DNA of 11,245 nucleotides, from the NCBI GenBank assembly GCA_003448685.1, contig DLXW01000262.1, positions 14,036-25,280 on the forward strand. Reading direction: 5' to 3'. Both the position numbers and the translations under genes were made by a program. How positions within the stretch are numbered: the stretch's first letter is position 1; each line of letters begins with the position of its first letter. The notes under the pieces were generated by a model. It did not search any database. It was not told the DNA's origin and worked only from the letters and a program-made list of their open reading frames with translations. Of the stretch, positions 1 to 6,985 are shown one piece after another. The stretch comes from Cyanothece sp. UBA12306. Lineage in GTDB: Bacteria; Cyanobacteriota; Cyanobacteriia; Cyanobacteriales; Microcystaceae.

Positions 1-2
1 CT

Positions 3-83
3 GACTTGGAGACTTCGTTAACTCCCCATACTCTCCGTGAAGATTATAAAAAAAAGATGGTTAATCTAGGTTCAATTGCTTAG
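3..83 (+). CDS. 3' end of an unidentified upstream gene (partial)
   Basis: An open frame enters the window at its left edge and stops at a TAG at 81-83, giving 26 residues that end in KKKMVNLGSIA. The charged, protein-like composition (LREDYKKKM) and the ordinary spacing to the next gene suggest a genuine C-terminus. It is too short to assign to a family, and a chance open frame cannot be excluded because the other two + frames close early. Confidence 0.4.
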   Translation, partial: DLETSLTPHTLREDYKKKMVNLGSIA

Positions 84-104
84 ATCTCTTTTAGAATACT
101 GATG

Positions 105-123
105 AGCTAAATATAAATTAGCT
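105..123 (+). other. Small A/T-rich hairpin ahead of the L,D-transpeptidase gene
   Basis: AGCTAA (105-110) and TTAGCT (118-123) form a perfect 6-bp inverted repeat around a 7-nt loop. It lies between the end of the upstream frame and the ATG at 151. The stem is weak and no strong U-run follows, so it could be an operator, a weak terminator or chance. Confidence 0.2.
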
Positions 124-150
124 TATTGTTGATCTAAGAAATTTAGCAAG

Positions 151-738
151 ATGAAGTTTAATCAGTCATTATTGTCCATAAGCCTAGCTTGTTGTGCTGT
201 TTTCACCCCTGTTTCTTTATTGCAGCGGCAGGCGATCGCTGGTGAGGTATCTGAACCGATCACCTCAGAAACTACTACCCCAACCCTTACCCCCGCCATT
301 TCTAATGAAGCTGCCCCAGCAGAAACGGTTCCCCCTGCTGAAACTAAGGTAATGGCTACCCGTTTGGTGCTAAAATTGAAAGAACGTAAAGTCTATGCTT
401 ATCAAAACGATAAAGTTTTAGCTAGCTATCCCGTGGCTATCGGCAAAAAAGGTTGGGAAACCCCCAAAGGGAACTTTGTAGTCCGTAATATGGTGGTTAA
501 TCCTAAATGGAAAAATCCCTGGAACGGAAAAATTAGCGCCCCAGGCCCCAACAGTCCCCTAGGAGAACGCTGGATTGGTTTTGCCACTAAAGGAAAGAAT
601 GTAATTGGCTTTCATGGTACTCCTGGAGAACACGTGATGGGACAAGCAGTTTCCCACGGTTGTGTACGGATGCGCAATAAAGATATTAAAGCCCTATACG
701 AATTAGTGGATAAGGGAATTCCCGTGATTGTTCAATAA
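151..738 (+). CDS. Secreted L,D-transpeptidase (YkuD domain)
   Basis: This is a 195-residue exported peptidoglycan-modifying enzyme. L,D-transpeptidases use a catalytic cysteine to form 3-3 cross-links or attach proteins to the wall in the periplasm. Residues 1-30 form a signal peptide with a short basic start, a hydrophobic core and an AIA|GE-type cleavage site. Residues 31-66 are a Thr/Pro/Ala-rich linker. The YkuD catalytic domain spans about 69-194 and carries the signature: His155-Gly156-Thr157, then Ser168-His169-Gly170-Cys171-Val172-Arg173, with Cys171 the expected nucleophile. Residues such as the GKKGWETPKG stretch (98-107) are typical of the fold. No LysM or other wall-binding domain is present, so this is the short form. 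The gene has a HIP1 site inside it. The exact cross-linking activity cannot be told from sequence. Confidence 0.93.
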   Translation: MKFNQSLLSISLACCAVFTPVSLLQRQAIAGEVSEPITSETTTPTLTPAISNEAAPAETVPPAETKVMATRLVLKLKERKVYAYQNDKVLASYPVAIGKKGWETPKGNFVVRNMVVNPKWKNPWNGKISAPGPNSPLGERWIGFATKGKNVIGFHGTPGEHVMGQAVSHGCVRMRNKDIKALYELVDKGIPVIVQ

Positions 739-927
739 TTAGGGTACCCAGAACGCTAAACTCAAAGTAGGAGGACAGCAGACTTCTTGCACCAGTAAGA
801 CAATAGACAACAATTGACTTCGAGGGAAATTCGCTCTTTTGCCACTTTACAAACCCCTTAATCGATAACTCTATTGTTGATTGACTGTCCTCACCGTGCA
901 CTCGATGAGTTTAATTTAACGATTATT

Positions 928-1632
928 ATGCCTAAAATTGCTCAATCTCCTTACACTAACGAACAAATTACCGCTTGGTTACGAGGTTTATTAACCTTAG
1001 CTTGGGCTGATGGACATTATGATCCCGAAGAAAAAGAATTAATTGCCCAATTAACTCAAGATTTAGCCTTAGAAACCCCCGACGAAGAATCTTTTGAAGC
1101 GATCGCCCCTGAAGAGTTAGCCCAAGGTTTAGGAAAAGATCCAGCAACTGCCGAAAATTTCCTGAGAACAGCCGTTTTAGTGGCGATCGCCGATGGGATT
1201 TATTCCCAACCCGAAGCCGAGTTACTCCATCAATTTAGCGATGCTTTAGGGCTAAAAGTAGAAGCGTTAGAATCTTTAGAACATACTCTATGTGAACCCT
1301 TAGAAGATCACCATGAGGCTTCGATAGAAGGGGGATCTGCCCCTTTAACCAGTCCTCCCCATCCCCATCCGGATCTATTGCATCCCCTCAAAGACTGGTT
1401 AGATGGGATGGATATCCATGATCCTCGCGTAGCTAGATTTATTTGTAAGATGATTCCTCCTCAATGTCCTTTTGAGCGAGATATTAAGCTATTTGGTCAT
1501 AAAGTTGTCCATATTCCTCCATTATGTAAGCTTAACCCCCTCTACGAACAATTAGTCGGTTTGCGTTTTCGGGCTTTATGTTATCTTTCCGATGATTGCC
1601 ATGAAGACATTTCAGAGTATGTTAAGCAATAA
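928..1632 (+). CDS. TerB-like domain fused to Mo-dependent nitrogenase C-terminal-type domain
   Basis: This 234-residue soluble protein has two parts. Residues about 14-120 form a TerB/DjlA-like all-helical domain with two internal half-repeats, WADGHYDPEE (27-36) and IADGIYSQPE (87-96), whose acidic residues are typical of metal-binding TerB folds. A His/Pro-rich linker (about 125-150) leads to a C-terminal domain (149-232) resembling the 'Mo-dependent nitrogenase C-terminal' family. That domain contains LLHPLKDWLDGMDIHDPRVA and five cysteines (173, 180, 200, 218, 224). The family name is historical: the domain is widespread in cyanobacteria and does not by itself mean nitrogen fixation. The frame is open back to an ATG at 874, but those 18 residues look like noise, so I start at 928. 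The function is unknown; a metal- or stress-related role is a guess. Confidence 0.8.
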   Translation: MPKIAQSPYTNEQITAWLRGLLTLAWADGHYDPEEKELIAQLTQDLALETPDEESFEAIAPEELAQGLGKDPATAENFLRTAVLVAIADGIYSQPEAELLHQFSDALGLKVEALESLEHTLCEPLEDHHEASIEGGSAPLTSPPHPHPDLLHPLKDWLDGMDIHDPRVARFICKMIPPQCPFERDIKLFGHKVVHIPPLCKLNPLYEQLVGLRFRALCYLSDDCHEDISEYVKQ

Positions 1633-1703
1633 TTGAGAAATTTAGACCACTCCAGACTTTTAGCAGCCTATTTCAAAGATTATCTTGATGTTTTCAGTTA
1701 ATT

Positions 1704-2699
1704 ATGCAATTTATTGATCACGCTGAAATTGAAGTAGAAGGAGGCAAAGGAGGAGATGGTATGGTTGCCTTTCGACGGGAAAAATATGTCCCTGCGGGGG
1801 GTCCTGCGGGGGGTAATGGAGGTTGGGGAGGATCGGTGATTTTTGTAGTAGACTCCAACCTCCAAACTTTATTAGACTTTCGTTATTCCCGTCATTTTAA
1901 GGCAGATGATGGTAAACGAGGCGGCCCCAATAACTGTACGGGAGCAAAGGGAAAGGATTGTGTGGTAGAAGTTCCCGGTGGAACCATGGTTTATGACCTT
2001 GAAACCAACGAAATTTTAGGAGATTTAGTAGAAAATGGCCAAACTCTATGTGTAGCTGCTGGTGGTAAAGGAGGATTAGGCAATAAACACTTTTTGAGTA
2101 ACCAAAATCGCGCCCCAGAATATGCCTTACCTGGACTTGAGGGGGAACATCGCTGGTTGCGTCTAGAATTAAAATTGCTCGCCGAAGTGGGGATTATTGG
2201 CTTACCTAATGCGGGAAAATCAACCCTCATGTCTTCTTTATCCGCAGCCCGGCCTAAAATTGCCAATTATCCATTTACTACCCTAGTCCCTAATTTAGGA
2301 GTGGTTCGTAAACCCACCGGAGACGGGACAGTTTTTGCTGACATCCCAGGATTGATCGAAGGGGCCCACCAAGGGGTAGGATTAGGTCATGAGTTTTTGC
2401 GTCATATTGAACGCACTCGTCTTTTGTTACATTTGGTAGATATAACATCTGCTGATCCTCTCCAAGATTATCAGATTATTCAAGAAGAATTAGTCGCCTA
2501 TGGACAAGGGTTAAGTAACCGTCCTCAAATTATTGCCCTCAATAAAATGGATGCTGCTGATGAAGAAATTTTATCGGTTATTAAAGAAGAATTAAGTCAA
2601 CTGAGTGGTTCTCCAATTATAGGGATTTCTGCTGTCAGTCGAACAGGATTAGATGAACTGTTACAAATTATTTGGCAAATATTAGATAATTATCAATAA
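1704..2699 (+). CDS. obgE: Obg family GTPase (ObgE/CgtA), ribosome assembly
   Basis: This 331-residue GTPase associates with the large ribosomal subunit and acts in its maturation and in stress signalling. The N-terminal Obg fold (1-157) is glycine-rich and carries the family's GGKGGDG and GGPAGGNGG stretches. The G domain (about 158-331) shows all motifs: G1 GLPNAGKST (166-174), the switch I region [11 protein letters not shown] (189-199), G3 DIPGLIEGA (213-221), G4 NKMD (280-283) and G5 ISAVS (308-312). The protein ends right after the G domain, so the OCT domain found in many Firmicute Obg proteins is absent. The short repeated CCTGCGGGGGGT at about 1791-1812 simply encodes PAGGPAGG. The gene lies 71 bp after the TerB fusion gene on the same strand and may be co-transcribed with it. 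Confidence 0.97.
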   Translation: MQFIDHAEIEVEGGKGGDGMVAFRREKYVPAGGPAGGNGGWGGSVIFVVDSNLQTLLDFRYSRHFKADDGKRGGPNNCTGAKGKDCVVEVPGGTMVYDLETNEILGDLVENGQTLCVAAGGKGGLGNKHFLSNQNRAPEYALPGLEGEHRWLRLELKLLAEVGIIGLPNAGKSTLMSSLSAARPKIANYPFTTLVPNLGVVRKPTGDGTVFADIPGLIEGAHQGVGLGHEFLRHIERTRLLLHLVDITSADPLQDYQIIQEELVAYGQGLSNRPQIIALNKMDAADEEILSVIKEELSQLSGSPIIGISAVSRTGLDELLQIIWQILDNYQ

Positions 2700-2720
2700 A
2701 TTTAGCAGTCCTATTTTTGT

Positions 2721-3269
2721 TTAAAATAACAATAAATTATCGATGGCAATTTTGACATTGGCAAAGGCTTGAGGCGTTACTATTCCTGATTGATATTCAA
2801 CTATTCGTAAGTATTGATCTTGACTGGGCTGAGTATGAATAATTAACTTCTTATTTTTGAGATCGATTACCCAATATTCAGAGATTCCATTACGAGCATA
2901 GGTAATAACTTTCTGTTCTAAGTCTTTCTTGAGGGTTCGCTGGGATACCTCAATTAGCCAATAAATATCTTCTGCATAAGGATGATGGGTACGATAAATG
3001 GCTAAAGGCAATCTCACAACAGCAATATCGGGTTCAGGTTCCGAATCGTCTAAAGTAATAGGATGTGACTCTCTAACATGAGCTAATCGACATAGCTTGT
3101 CTCGCAGATAAATAACGATGCTTTCATTGGTAAAGCTATGCTCAATACCCTCTGGACTCATCTCAACGATATCTCCTTCCAATAACTCCACTTTTTCTTC
3201 TTCTAGCACTCCAGAGTTCACCAGTTCATGCCATTTATCTATAGACCATTTGTAAGTTACTAAAACCAT
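2721..3269 (-). CDS. Uma2-family (DUF820) restriction-endonuclease-fold protein
   Basis: This 182-residue protein belongs to the Uma2/DUF820 family, which is greatly expanded in cyanobacteria and adopts a PD-(D/E)XK nuclease-like fold. Visible landmarks are VELLEGDIVEMSPEG (27-41), the PEPDIAVVR strand carrying the first acidic residue, and LIEVSQRTLKKDLEQK, where the Glu and downstream Lys supply the remainder of the putative metal-binding active site. The usual ARNGISEYWVIDL segment follows. The catalytic-type residues seem intact. No DNA substrate is established for most members, and links to mobile elements or transcription are speculative. The gene is convergent with obgE, with 21 bp between stop codons, and is separated from hemB upstream by a terminator hairpin. 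Confidence 0.88.
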   Translation of the reverse strand: MVLVTYKWSIDKWHELVNSGVLEEEKVELLEGDIVEMSPEGIEHSFTNESIVIYLRDKLCRLAHVRESHPITLDDSEPEPDIAVVRLPLAIYRTHHPYAEDIYWLIEVSQRTLKKDLEQKVITYARNGISEYWVIDLKNKKLIIHTQPSQDQYLRIVEYQSGIVTPQAFANVKIAIDNLLLF

Positions 3270-3290
3270 CTTATTTACTTTTATCTCTTA

Positions 3291-3320
3291 GAAAAGCCTT
3301 GCTTTTAGCAAGGGATTTTA
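3291..3320 (-). terminator. Rho-independent terminator of hemB
   Basis: CCTTGC (3297-3302) and GCAAGG (3308-3313) form a perfect 6-bp GC-rich stem around a 5-nt loop. Flanking A and T runs (3292-3295 and 3316-3319) could extend it past a small bulge. Read on the - strand, the stem is followed by CTTTTC, which suits termination of hemB transcripts before the Uma2 gene. The + strand also shows a T-rich tail, but no + gene ends nearby. Confidence 0.6.
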
Positions 3321-3365
3321 TACTAAATCCGCTTTAGAAAAGCTAATAAACAAGTTAAAGGATCT

Positions 3366-4382
<1,017 letters not shown>

Positions 4383-4384
4383 TC

Positions 4385-4433
4385 ATTAAAATGATAATCA
4401 TTATTGTACAACGAAAATGATTATCATTTTAAT
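4385..4433. promoter_or_regulatory. Double Fur/Zur-type box in the hemB / sensor divergent region
   Basis: An 18-bp perfect inverted repeat (4385-4402 and 4416-4433, 13-bp spacer) holds two metal-repressor boxes. The box at 4392-4406 matches the cyanobacterial Zur pattern TGATAAT-N-ATTATCA at 13 of 15 positions, and the box at 4412-4426 also at 13 of 15. Against the classical 19-bp Fur box (GATAATGATAATCATTATC) each matches 16 of 19. Box centres (4399 and 4419) are 20 bp apart, about two helical turns, which would place two dimers on one face. Fur and Zur cannot be separated by eye; hemB is a reported FurA target in Anabaena as I recall. Confidence 0.75.
4403..4408 (-). promoter_or_regulatory. 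Candidate -10 element for hemB
   Basis: On the - strand TACAAT lies between the two Fur/Zur boxes, about 42 nt before the hemB start codon. No good -35 hexamer is visible. Its position would let a repressor bound to either box block RNA polymerase. Confidence 0.35.
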
Positions 4434-4450
4434 GATTAATCCAAAGACAC

Positions 4451-4456
4451 TATAAT
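4451..4456 (+). promoter_or_regulatory. Candidate -10 element for the ArsR-family sensor gene
   Basis: A perfect TATAAT lies 80 nt upstream of the GTG start at 4536. The expected -35 position (about 4428-4433) falls inside the right-hand Fur/Zur box and is a poor hexamer, so this promoter could be repressed from that box. Confidence 0.45.
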
Positions 4457-4535
4457 TTGTGATAGTATGCTTAGGTGGGGTGTTTAACCCTACATTTTCA
4501 GATAAGTTTAGCCACTACCTTTACTTTAAATACTC

Positions 4536-4898
4536 GTGAGTAAAACAAAAGCAGACGATATTTGTCAAGTAAGATGTTTTAACACCGAGTTGGTTAATCA
4601 AATTCGAGCAACTTTCCCCTCAGAAGATACTTTAGAAGAAATGACGGTTATTTTCAATACTTTAGCAGATCGCTCGCGGATTAAGATACTTTATGCCCTC
4701 AGAAACGGCGATGAGCTTTGTGTTTGCGATATTGCTGCCATGTTAAATGTCAAGATAGCTACTGCTTCCCATCATTTACGGAAAATGCGAGATTTAAAAT
4801 TACTGAAATATAGAAATGATGGAAAATTAGCTTATTATTCTCTAAAAGATAAGCGCATAACTGATATACTTGTTTACTCTTTACCAATCTTTGTTTAG
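4536..4898 (+). CDS. ArsR/SmtB-family metal sensor repressor, CadC-like
   Basis: This is a 120-residue winged-helix repressor that should leave DNA when it binds a thiophilic metal. The alpha3N metal site is complete: Cys10 and Cys14 in the N-terminal extension (DICQVRCF) and Cys62/Cys64 in the ELCVCD box (60-65). The recognition helix segment is ATASHHLRKM (75-84), followed by the wing GKLAYYSL. The pattern closely resembles staphylococcal CadC, a Cd/Pb/Zn sensor, more than SmtB. The alpha5 zinc site looks lost: where CadC has D-x-H the sequence is DKR (105-107), and the later His/Glu pair is missing because the protein ends in SLPIFV. The start is a GTG. The adjacent cation transporter has two cad-like operators, making it the likely target. 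Exact metal specificity (Cd, Pb, Zn or other) is unproven. Confidence 0.9.
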   Translation: MSKTKADDICQVRCFNTELVNQIRATFPSEDTLEEMTVIFNTLADRSRIKILYALRNGDELCVCDIAAMLNVKIATASHHLRKMRDLKLLKYRNDGKLAYYSLKDKRITDILVYSLPIFV

Positions 4899-4955
4899 TT
4901 ATTATTTTCTGTATTTTAGATTGTGTAAATTACTATCAATTTAATTAATCTTACA

Positions 4956-4973
4956 TTCAAATATTCTTTTGAA
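4956..4973. promoter_or_regulatory. Metal-sensor operator 1 (TTCAAA-N6-TTTGAA)
   Basis: A perfect 6-6-6 inverted repeat lies between the sensor gene and the cation transporter gene. Near-symmetry extends outward (ACaTTCAAA against the complement of TTTGAAcGT). It resembles the TCAAA-N6-TTTGA core of the staphylococcal cad operator as I recall it, fitting the CadC-like sensor encoded just upstream. Confidence 0.7.
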
Positions 4974-4998
4974 CGTTTACAAGATATCATGAATATTA

Positions 4999-5016
4999 TT
5001 CAAACATACTTTTGAA
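4999..5016. promoter_or_regulatory. Metal-sensor operator 2 (TTCAAA-N6-TTTGAA)
   Basis: This is a second perfect copy of the same inverted repeat with a different 6-bp centre, followed like copy 1 by CGTT. Its centre is 43 bp from that of copy 1, close to four helical turns. It ends 16 bp before the transporter ATG at 5033, a position suited to blocking transcription or early elongation. Confidence 0.7.
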
Positions 5017-5032
5017 CGTTAAATTAAAAATC

Positions 5033-5644
5033 ATGGCAGAACACTGTTGTCAACACAAAGCAAAGGAATTACAAAAGCTACATAAACGTCAGGGTAAAAT
5101 ATTGTGGATTATTTTGGTTATTAATGCATTGATGTTCGTGGTGGAGTTTAGTGGAGGAATTAAGGCAGTCTCTTTATCTTTAACCGGTGATTCCTTGGAT
5201 ATGCTGGGTGATGCTTTAGTGTATGGCTGTAGCCTTTACGTCATTCAAAAAGGGAAAAAAGCCCAGGCGCAAGCAGCAATCCTGAAAGGCAGTATTATGT
5301 TTATGTCTGCGATTGCGGTATTTGCCAGAGCCACCTATCAATTATTTGCTCAAACCGTTCCCACAGTTCAATTAATGAGTGAAATTGGTCTTTTAGCTTT
5401 AGTAGCTAACTTAATCTGCTTTTTACTGTTAATTCGTCATCGTAACGACAATATTAATATGTCTTCGGTTTGGCTGTGTTCCCGTAATGACATCATTGCC
5501 AATACGTCAGTGTTGCTGACTGCTGGCTTAGTATTTTTAACGGGTTCGTTTTTGCCAGATTTTATTTTAGGGCTATTCCTCACCGTCGTTTTTGCTAAAT
5601 CTGCGGGAAAGGTTCTCACTCAAGCAAGAGCGGAATTGATTTAA
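5033..5644 (+). CDS. Short CDF-type cation transporter, probable heavy-metal exporter
   Basis: This is a 203-residue inner-membrane protein of the cation diffusion facilitator type, expected to exchange a divalent metal for protons. The N-terminus has a thiol/imidazole motif HCCQH (4-8). About six hydrophobic segments lie at roughly 23-42, 46-72, 84-104, 115-135, 154-172 and 174-190. The second segment carries GDSLDMLGD (52-60), where Asp56/Asp60 correspond to the CDF DxxxD metal site. The fifth carries RNDIIAN (151-157), giving Asp153/Asn157. There is no cytoplasmic C-terminal domain, so it is about 100 residues shorter than CzcD or ZitB. The frame opens upstream at a TTG (5012), but that codon lies inside operator 2, so ATG 5033 is preferred. 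Two CadC-like operators sit before it. The substrate (Cd, Zn, Co or other) is not determined. Confidence 0.85.
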   Translation: MAEHCCQHKAKELQKLHKRQGKILWIILVINALMFVVEFSGGIKAVSLSLTGDSLDMLGDALVYGCSLYVIQKGKKAQAQAAILKGSIMFMSAIAVFARATYQLFAQTVPTVQLMSEIGLLALVANLICFLLLIRHRNDNINMSSVWLCSRNDIIANTSVLLTAGLVFLTGSFLPDFILGLFLTVVFAKSAGKVLTQARAELI

Positions 5645-5662
5645 AACTCAAACGGGATAGAA

Positions 5663-5677
5663 TAATAATGATTATCA
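5663..5677. promoter_or_regulatory. Fur/Zur-type box upstream of the hydrolase-like gene
   Basis: TAATAATGATTATCA matches the cyanobacterial Zur pattern TGATAAT-N-ATTATCA at 14 of 15 positions. It ends 14 bp before the ATG at 5692. The match to the 19-bp Fur box is poorer (14 of 19), so Zur is the better guess here. Confidence 0.65.
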
Positions 5678-5691
5678 TCCAATGATCCGCT

Positions 5692-6597
5692 ATGACCCAA
5701 GCAAGCTCCTCGACTCAACTGAATTCTAGTATTGGCGGGAAAAAGAATGTTTACCACTGGAATTTTTTAGACAAGCAATATCAAGTTGTTTACGAAACTG
5801 TCGGTGCAGGAAACCCTGTACTTTTACTTCCTGCTTTTAGTACAGTTTCCAGTCGCACCGAGATGAAAGGTATTGCTAATATACTTGCTACGCATTATGA
5901 AGTGACAGTTTTAGATTGGTTGGGGTTTGGCGAGTCTCAATGTCCACCTGTGGATTATAATCCCACATTATTTCAGCATTTATTGGGAGATTTTGTTAAA
6001 TATGTTTTTAATAACTCAATTATTATCATTGCTGCGGGTCATGCTTCGGGATACGCTTTAAAATTTGTACAGGATAACCCAGATATAATTTCTCAACTAA
6101 TTTTAATTGCTCCTACTTGGCAAGGACCTTTACGAGTTATGGGTTTGCCCGATGGTGTCAGAAATGGGGTAAAAAATCTGGTGCGATCGCCTTTGATCGG
6201 ACAAGGGTTATACTATCTCAATACTAACCCTTCCTTTCTGCACTTGATGTATAAACGCCACGTTTATGTAGATGAAATCAAACTGACTCCTGAATTTATC
6301 GCCCAAAAACACCAAATCACTTCTAAAGAGGGTGCGAGATATGCCCCTGCTGCTTTTGTCACTGGTGCGATCGATCCCGTAGCAGATAGAGAGGAGTTTT
6401 TGCAACTTTTAGATTCAATATCGATACCCGTATTAATTATTCTGGTGGAAAATGCTCCCCCGAAATCAAAAGCAGAAATGGAGGCGATGGCAGAGTTGCA
6501 ACAAGTGCAAACAGTTAGATTAGGAGGAACTTTAGGGATTTATGAAGAGTCCCCCGAAGCGGTAACAGAAGCGATTGAAAATTTTCTTGAGTATTAA
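5692..6597 (+). CDS. Alpha/beta-hydrolase-fold protein, apparently missing its catalytic residues
   Basis: This 301-residue protein has the overall alpha/beta-hydrolase pattern: the early strand and oxyanion-type loop NPVLLLPAFST (41-51), then VTVLDWLGFGES (71-82), then an elbow segment IIIAAGHASGYAL (111-123), a cap region and a C-terminal ESPEAVTEAIENFL helix. The nucleophile elbow normally reads G-x-S-x-G. Here it is G-H-A-S-G (116-120), putting Ala118 where the serine belongs. The C-terminal G-H motif is GTLGIYEESPE, with Leu281 where the histidine is expected. It may be a non-enzymatic scaffold or binding protein, or use different residues. It lies 47 bp after the exporter gene behind its own Fur/Zur-like box. 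A 104-bp stretch of its 3' part (6408-6511) is repeated at 8900-9003. No specific role can be assigned. Confidence 0.82.
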   Translation: MTQASSSTQLNSSIGGKKNVYHWNFLDKQYQVVYETVGAGNPVLLLPAFSTVSSRTEMKGIANILATHYEVTVLDWLGFGESQCPPVDYNPTLFQHLLGDFVKYVFNNSIIIIAAGHASGYALKFVQDNPDIISQLILIAPTWQGPLRVMGLPDGVRNGVKNLVRSPLIGQGLYYLNTNPSFLHLMYKRHVYVDEIKLTPEFIAQKHQITSKEGARYAPAAFVTGAIDPVADREEFLQLLDSISIPVLIILVENAPPKSKAEMEAMAELQQVQTVRLGGTLGIYEESPEAVTEAIENFLEY

Positions 6598-6647
6598 TGT
6601 TTAATAATTTCCCAAGCTAATTTTAGATTAAAAACACTTTTTGGAGT

Positions 6648-6653
6648 TATAAT
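6648..6653 (+). promoter_or_regulatory. Candidate -10 element driving the cobalamin riboswitch transcript
   Basis: A perfect TATAAT lies just before the riboswitch, placing a likely transcription start near 6660. No convincing -35 hexamer is visible in the A/T-rich sequence upstream. Confidence 0.45.
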
Positions 6654-6657
6654 AGTG

Positions 6658-6795
6658 TTCGATAGATTCGGTTTTAGTGGAGATCAGCCACTACAAGTAA
6701 AGGGGAAAGTTTGGTGAGAATCCAACGCTGTCCCGCAACTGTGATGGGGATGTCAAGTTTCCTAAGTCAGAATGCCCGCCGATGTTAACAAGACA
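6658..6795 (+). ncRNA. Cobalamin (B12) riboswitch
   Basis: The conserved core is easy to read: GGGGAAAGTTTGGTGAGAAT followed by CCAACGCTGTCCCGCAACTG (6702-6741), GATGGGG, and the B12 box AAGTCAGAATGCCCGCC (6764-6780). A peripheral hairpin is formed by TAGTGG (6675-6680) and CCACTA (6688-6693). The outer boundaries are approximate because the closing stem is weak by eye. Cobalamin binding to this class normally switches off downstream expression. The next genes on this strand are a small possible micro-ORF at 6822 and a membrane-protein gene at 7044, so one or both should be repressed by B12. Confidence 0.93.
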
Positions 6796-6806
6796 CAAGC
6801 AAACAA

Positions 6807-6836
6807 ATCTGCGAGGTACAGATGTTGAAACATTTT
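6807..6836 (+). promoter_or_regulatory. Candidate expression platform after the riboswitch
   Basis: ATCTG (6807-6811) pairs with CAGAT (6819-6823) around a 7-nt loop, CGAGGTA, which contains a Shine-Dalgarno-like GAGG. The AT of the 6822 ATG lies in the stem. Next comes ATGT-TGAA-ACAT and a T6 run (6832-6837), which could act as a weak terminator. The element could control translation of the micro-ORF, transcription of the long leader, or both. Confidence 0.4.
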
Positions 6837-6875
6837 TTAATTGCACAAATTATTAATTCTTTTACTACATTTTAA
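6822..6875 (+). CDS. Possible 17-residue leader peptide
   Basis: An ATG with a well-placed GAGG (6813-6816, 5-nt spacing) opens a short frame encoding MLKHFLIAQIINSFTTF and a TAA stop. The peptide is hydrophobic with a basic start. It lies immediately after the riboswitch, so it could be the first thing B12 controls. The frame is so short that chance is a serious alternative. Confidence 0.25.
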   Translation: MLKHFLIAQIINSFTTF

Positions 6876-6907
6876 ATACACAACGATTATCAAAAGTGTA
6901 GCTATTG

Positions 6908-6985
6908 AATGCGTTCAGTTTCGCACTTCCTTGGGAAAAACTGCCAATGGAGGGAGGAAACCTCTTGGCAATGCGCCTCGCCAAG
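6908..6985 (+). ncRNA. Structured leader element of unknown class between the riboswitch and the membrane-protein gene
   Basis: The stretch has locally higher GC and nested complementarity. An outer stem CTTGG (6930-6934) pairs with CCAAG (6981-6985). An inner stem TGCCAA (6942-6947) pairs with TTGGCA (6965-6970) and continues as GAGG (6950-6953) with CCTC (6961-6964) past a 2-nt bulge. A preceding small hairpin pairs TGCG (6910-6913) with CGCA (6922-6925), and a second ATGCG at 6971-6975 could compete for the same partner. I recognise no Rfam class in it. It may be a leader RNA or the remains of a small repeat. The rest of 6598-7043 is A/T-rich and shows nothing further. Confidence 0.4.

Noticed and set aside
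686..901. A 71-residue - strand open frame between the L,D-transpeptidase and TerB genes
   Set aside because: It overlaps the real 3' end of the transpeptidase gene and shows no recognisable features.
874..927. Upstream start for the TerB fusion protein
   Set aside because: The 18 extra residues do not resemble the family, and the ATG at 928 immediately precedes the conserved domain.
1099..1190. Repeated GCGATCGC octamers as a regulatory repeat
   Set aside because: These are HIP1 sites spread over the whole window, including inside genes, as is usual for many cyanobacteria.
928..1632. Evidence for nitrogen fixation from the Mo-nitrogenase-type domain
   Set aside because: The domain is common in cyanobacteria outside nitrogenase, and no nif gene is in the window.
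1791..1812. Tandem repeat in obgE
   Set aside because: It encodes the conserved glycine/proline-rich PAGGPAGG stretch of the Obg fold.
5012..5032. TTG as the start of the cation transporter, seven codons upstream of the ATG
   Set aside because: The TTG lies inside the perfect operator palindrome at 4999-5016, and the ATG at 5033 gives the metal-binding HCCQH N-terminus expected for the family.
6908..6985. Integron attC site or second cobalamin aptamer
   Set aside because: No RYYYAAC/GTTRRRY ends and no B12-box core are present. It is only recorded as an unassigned structured element.
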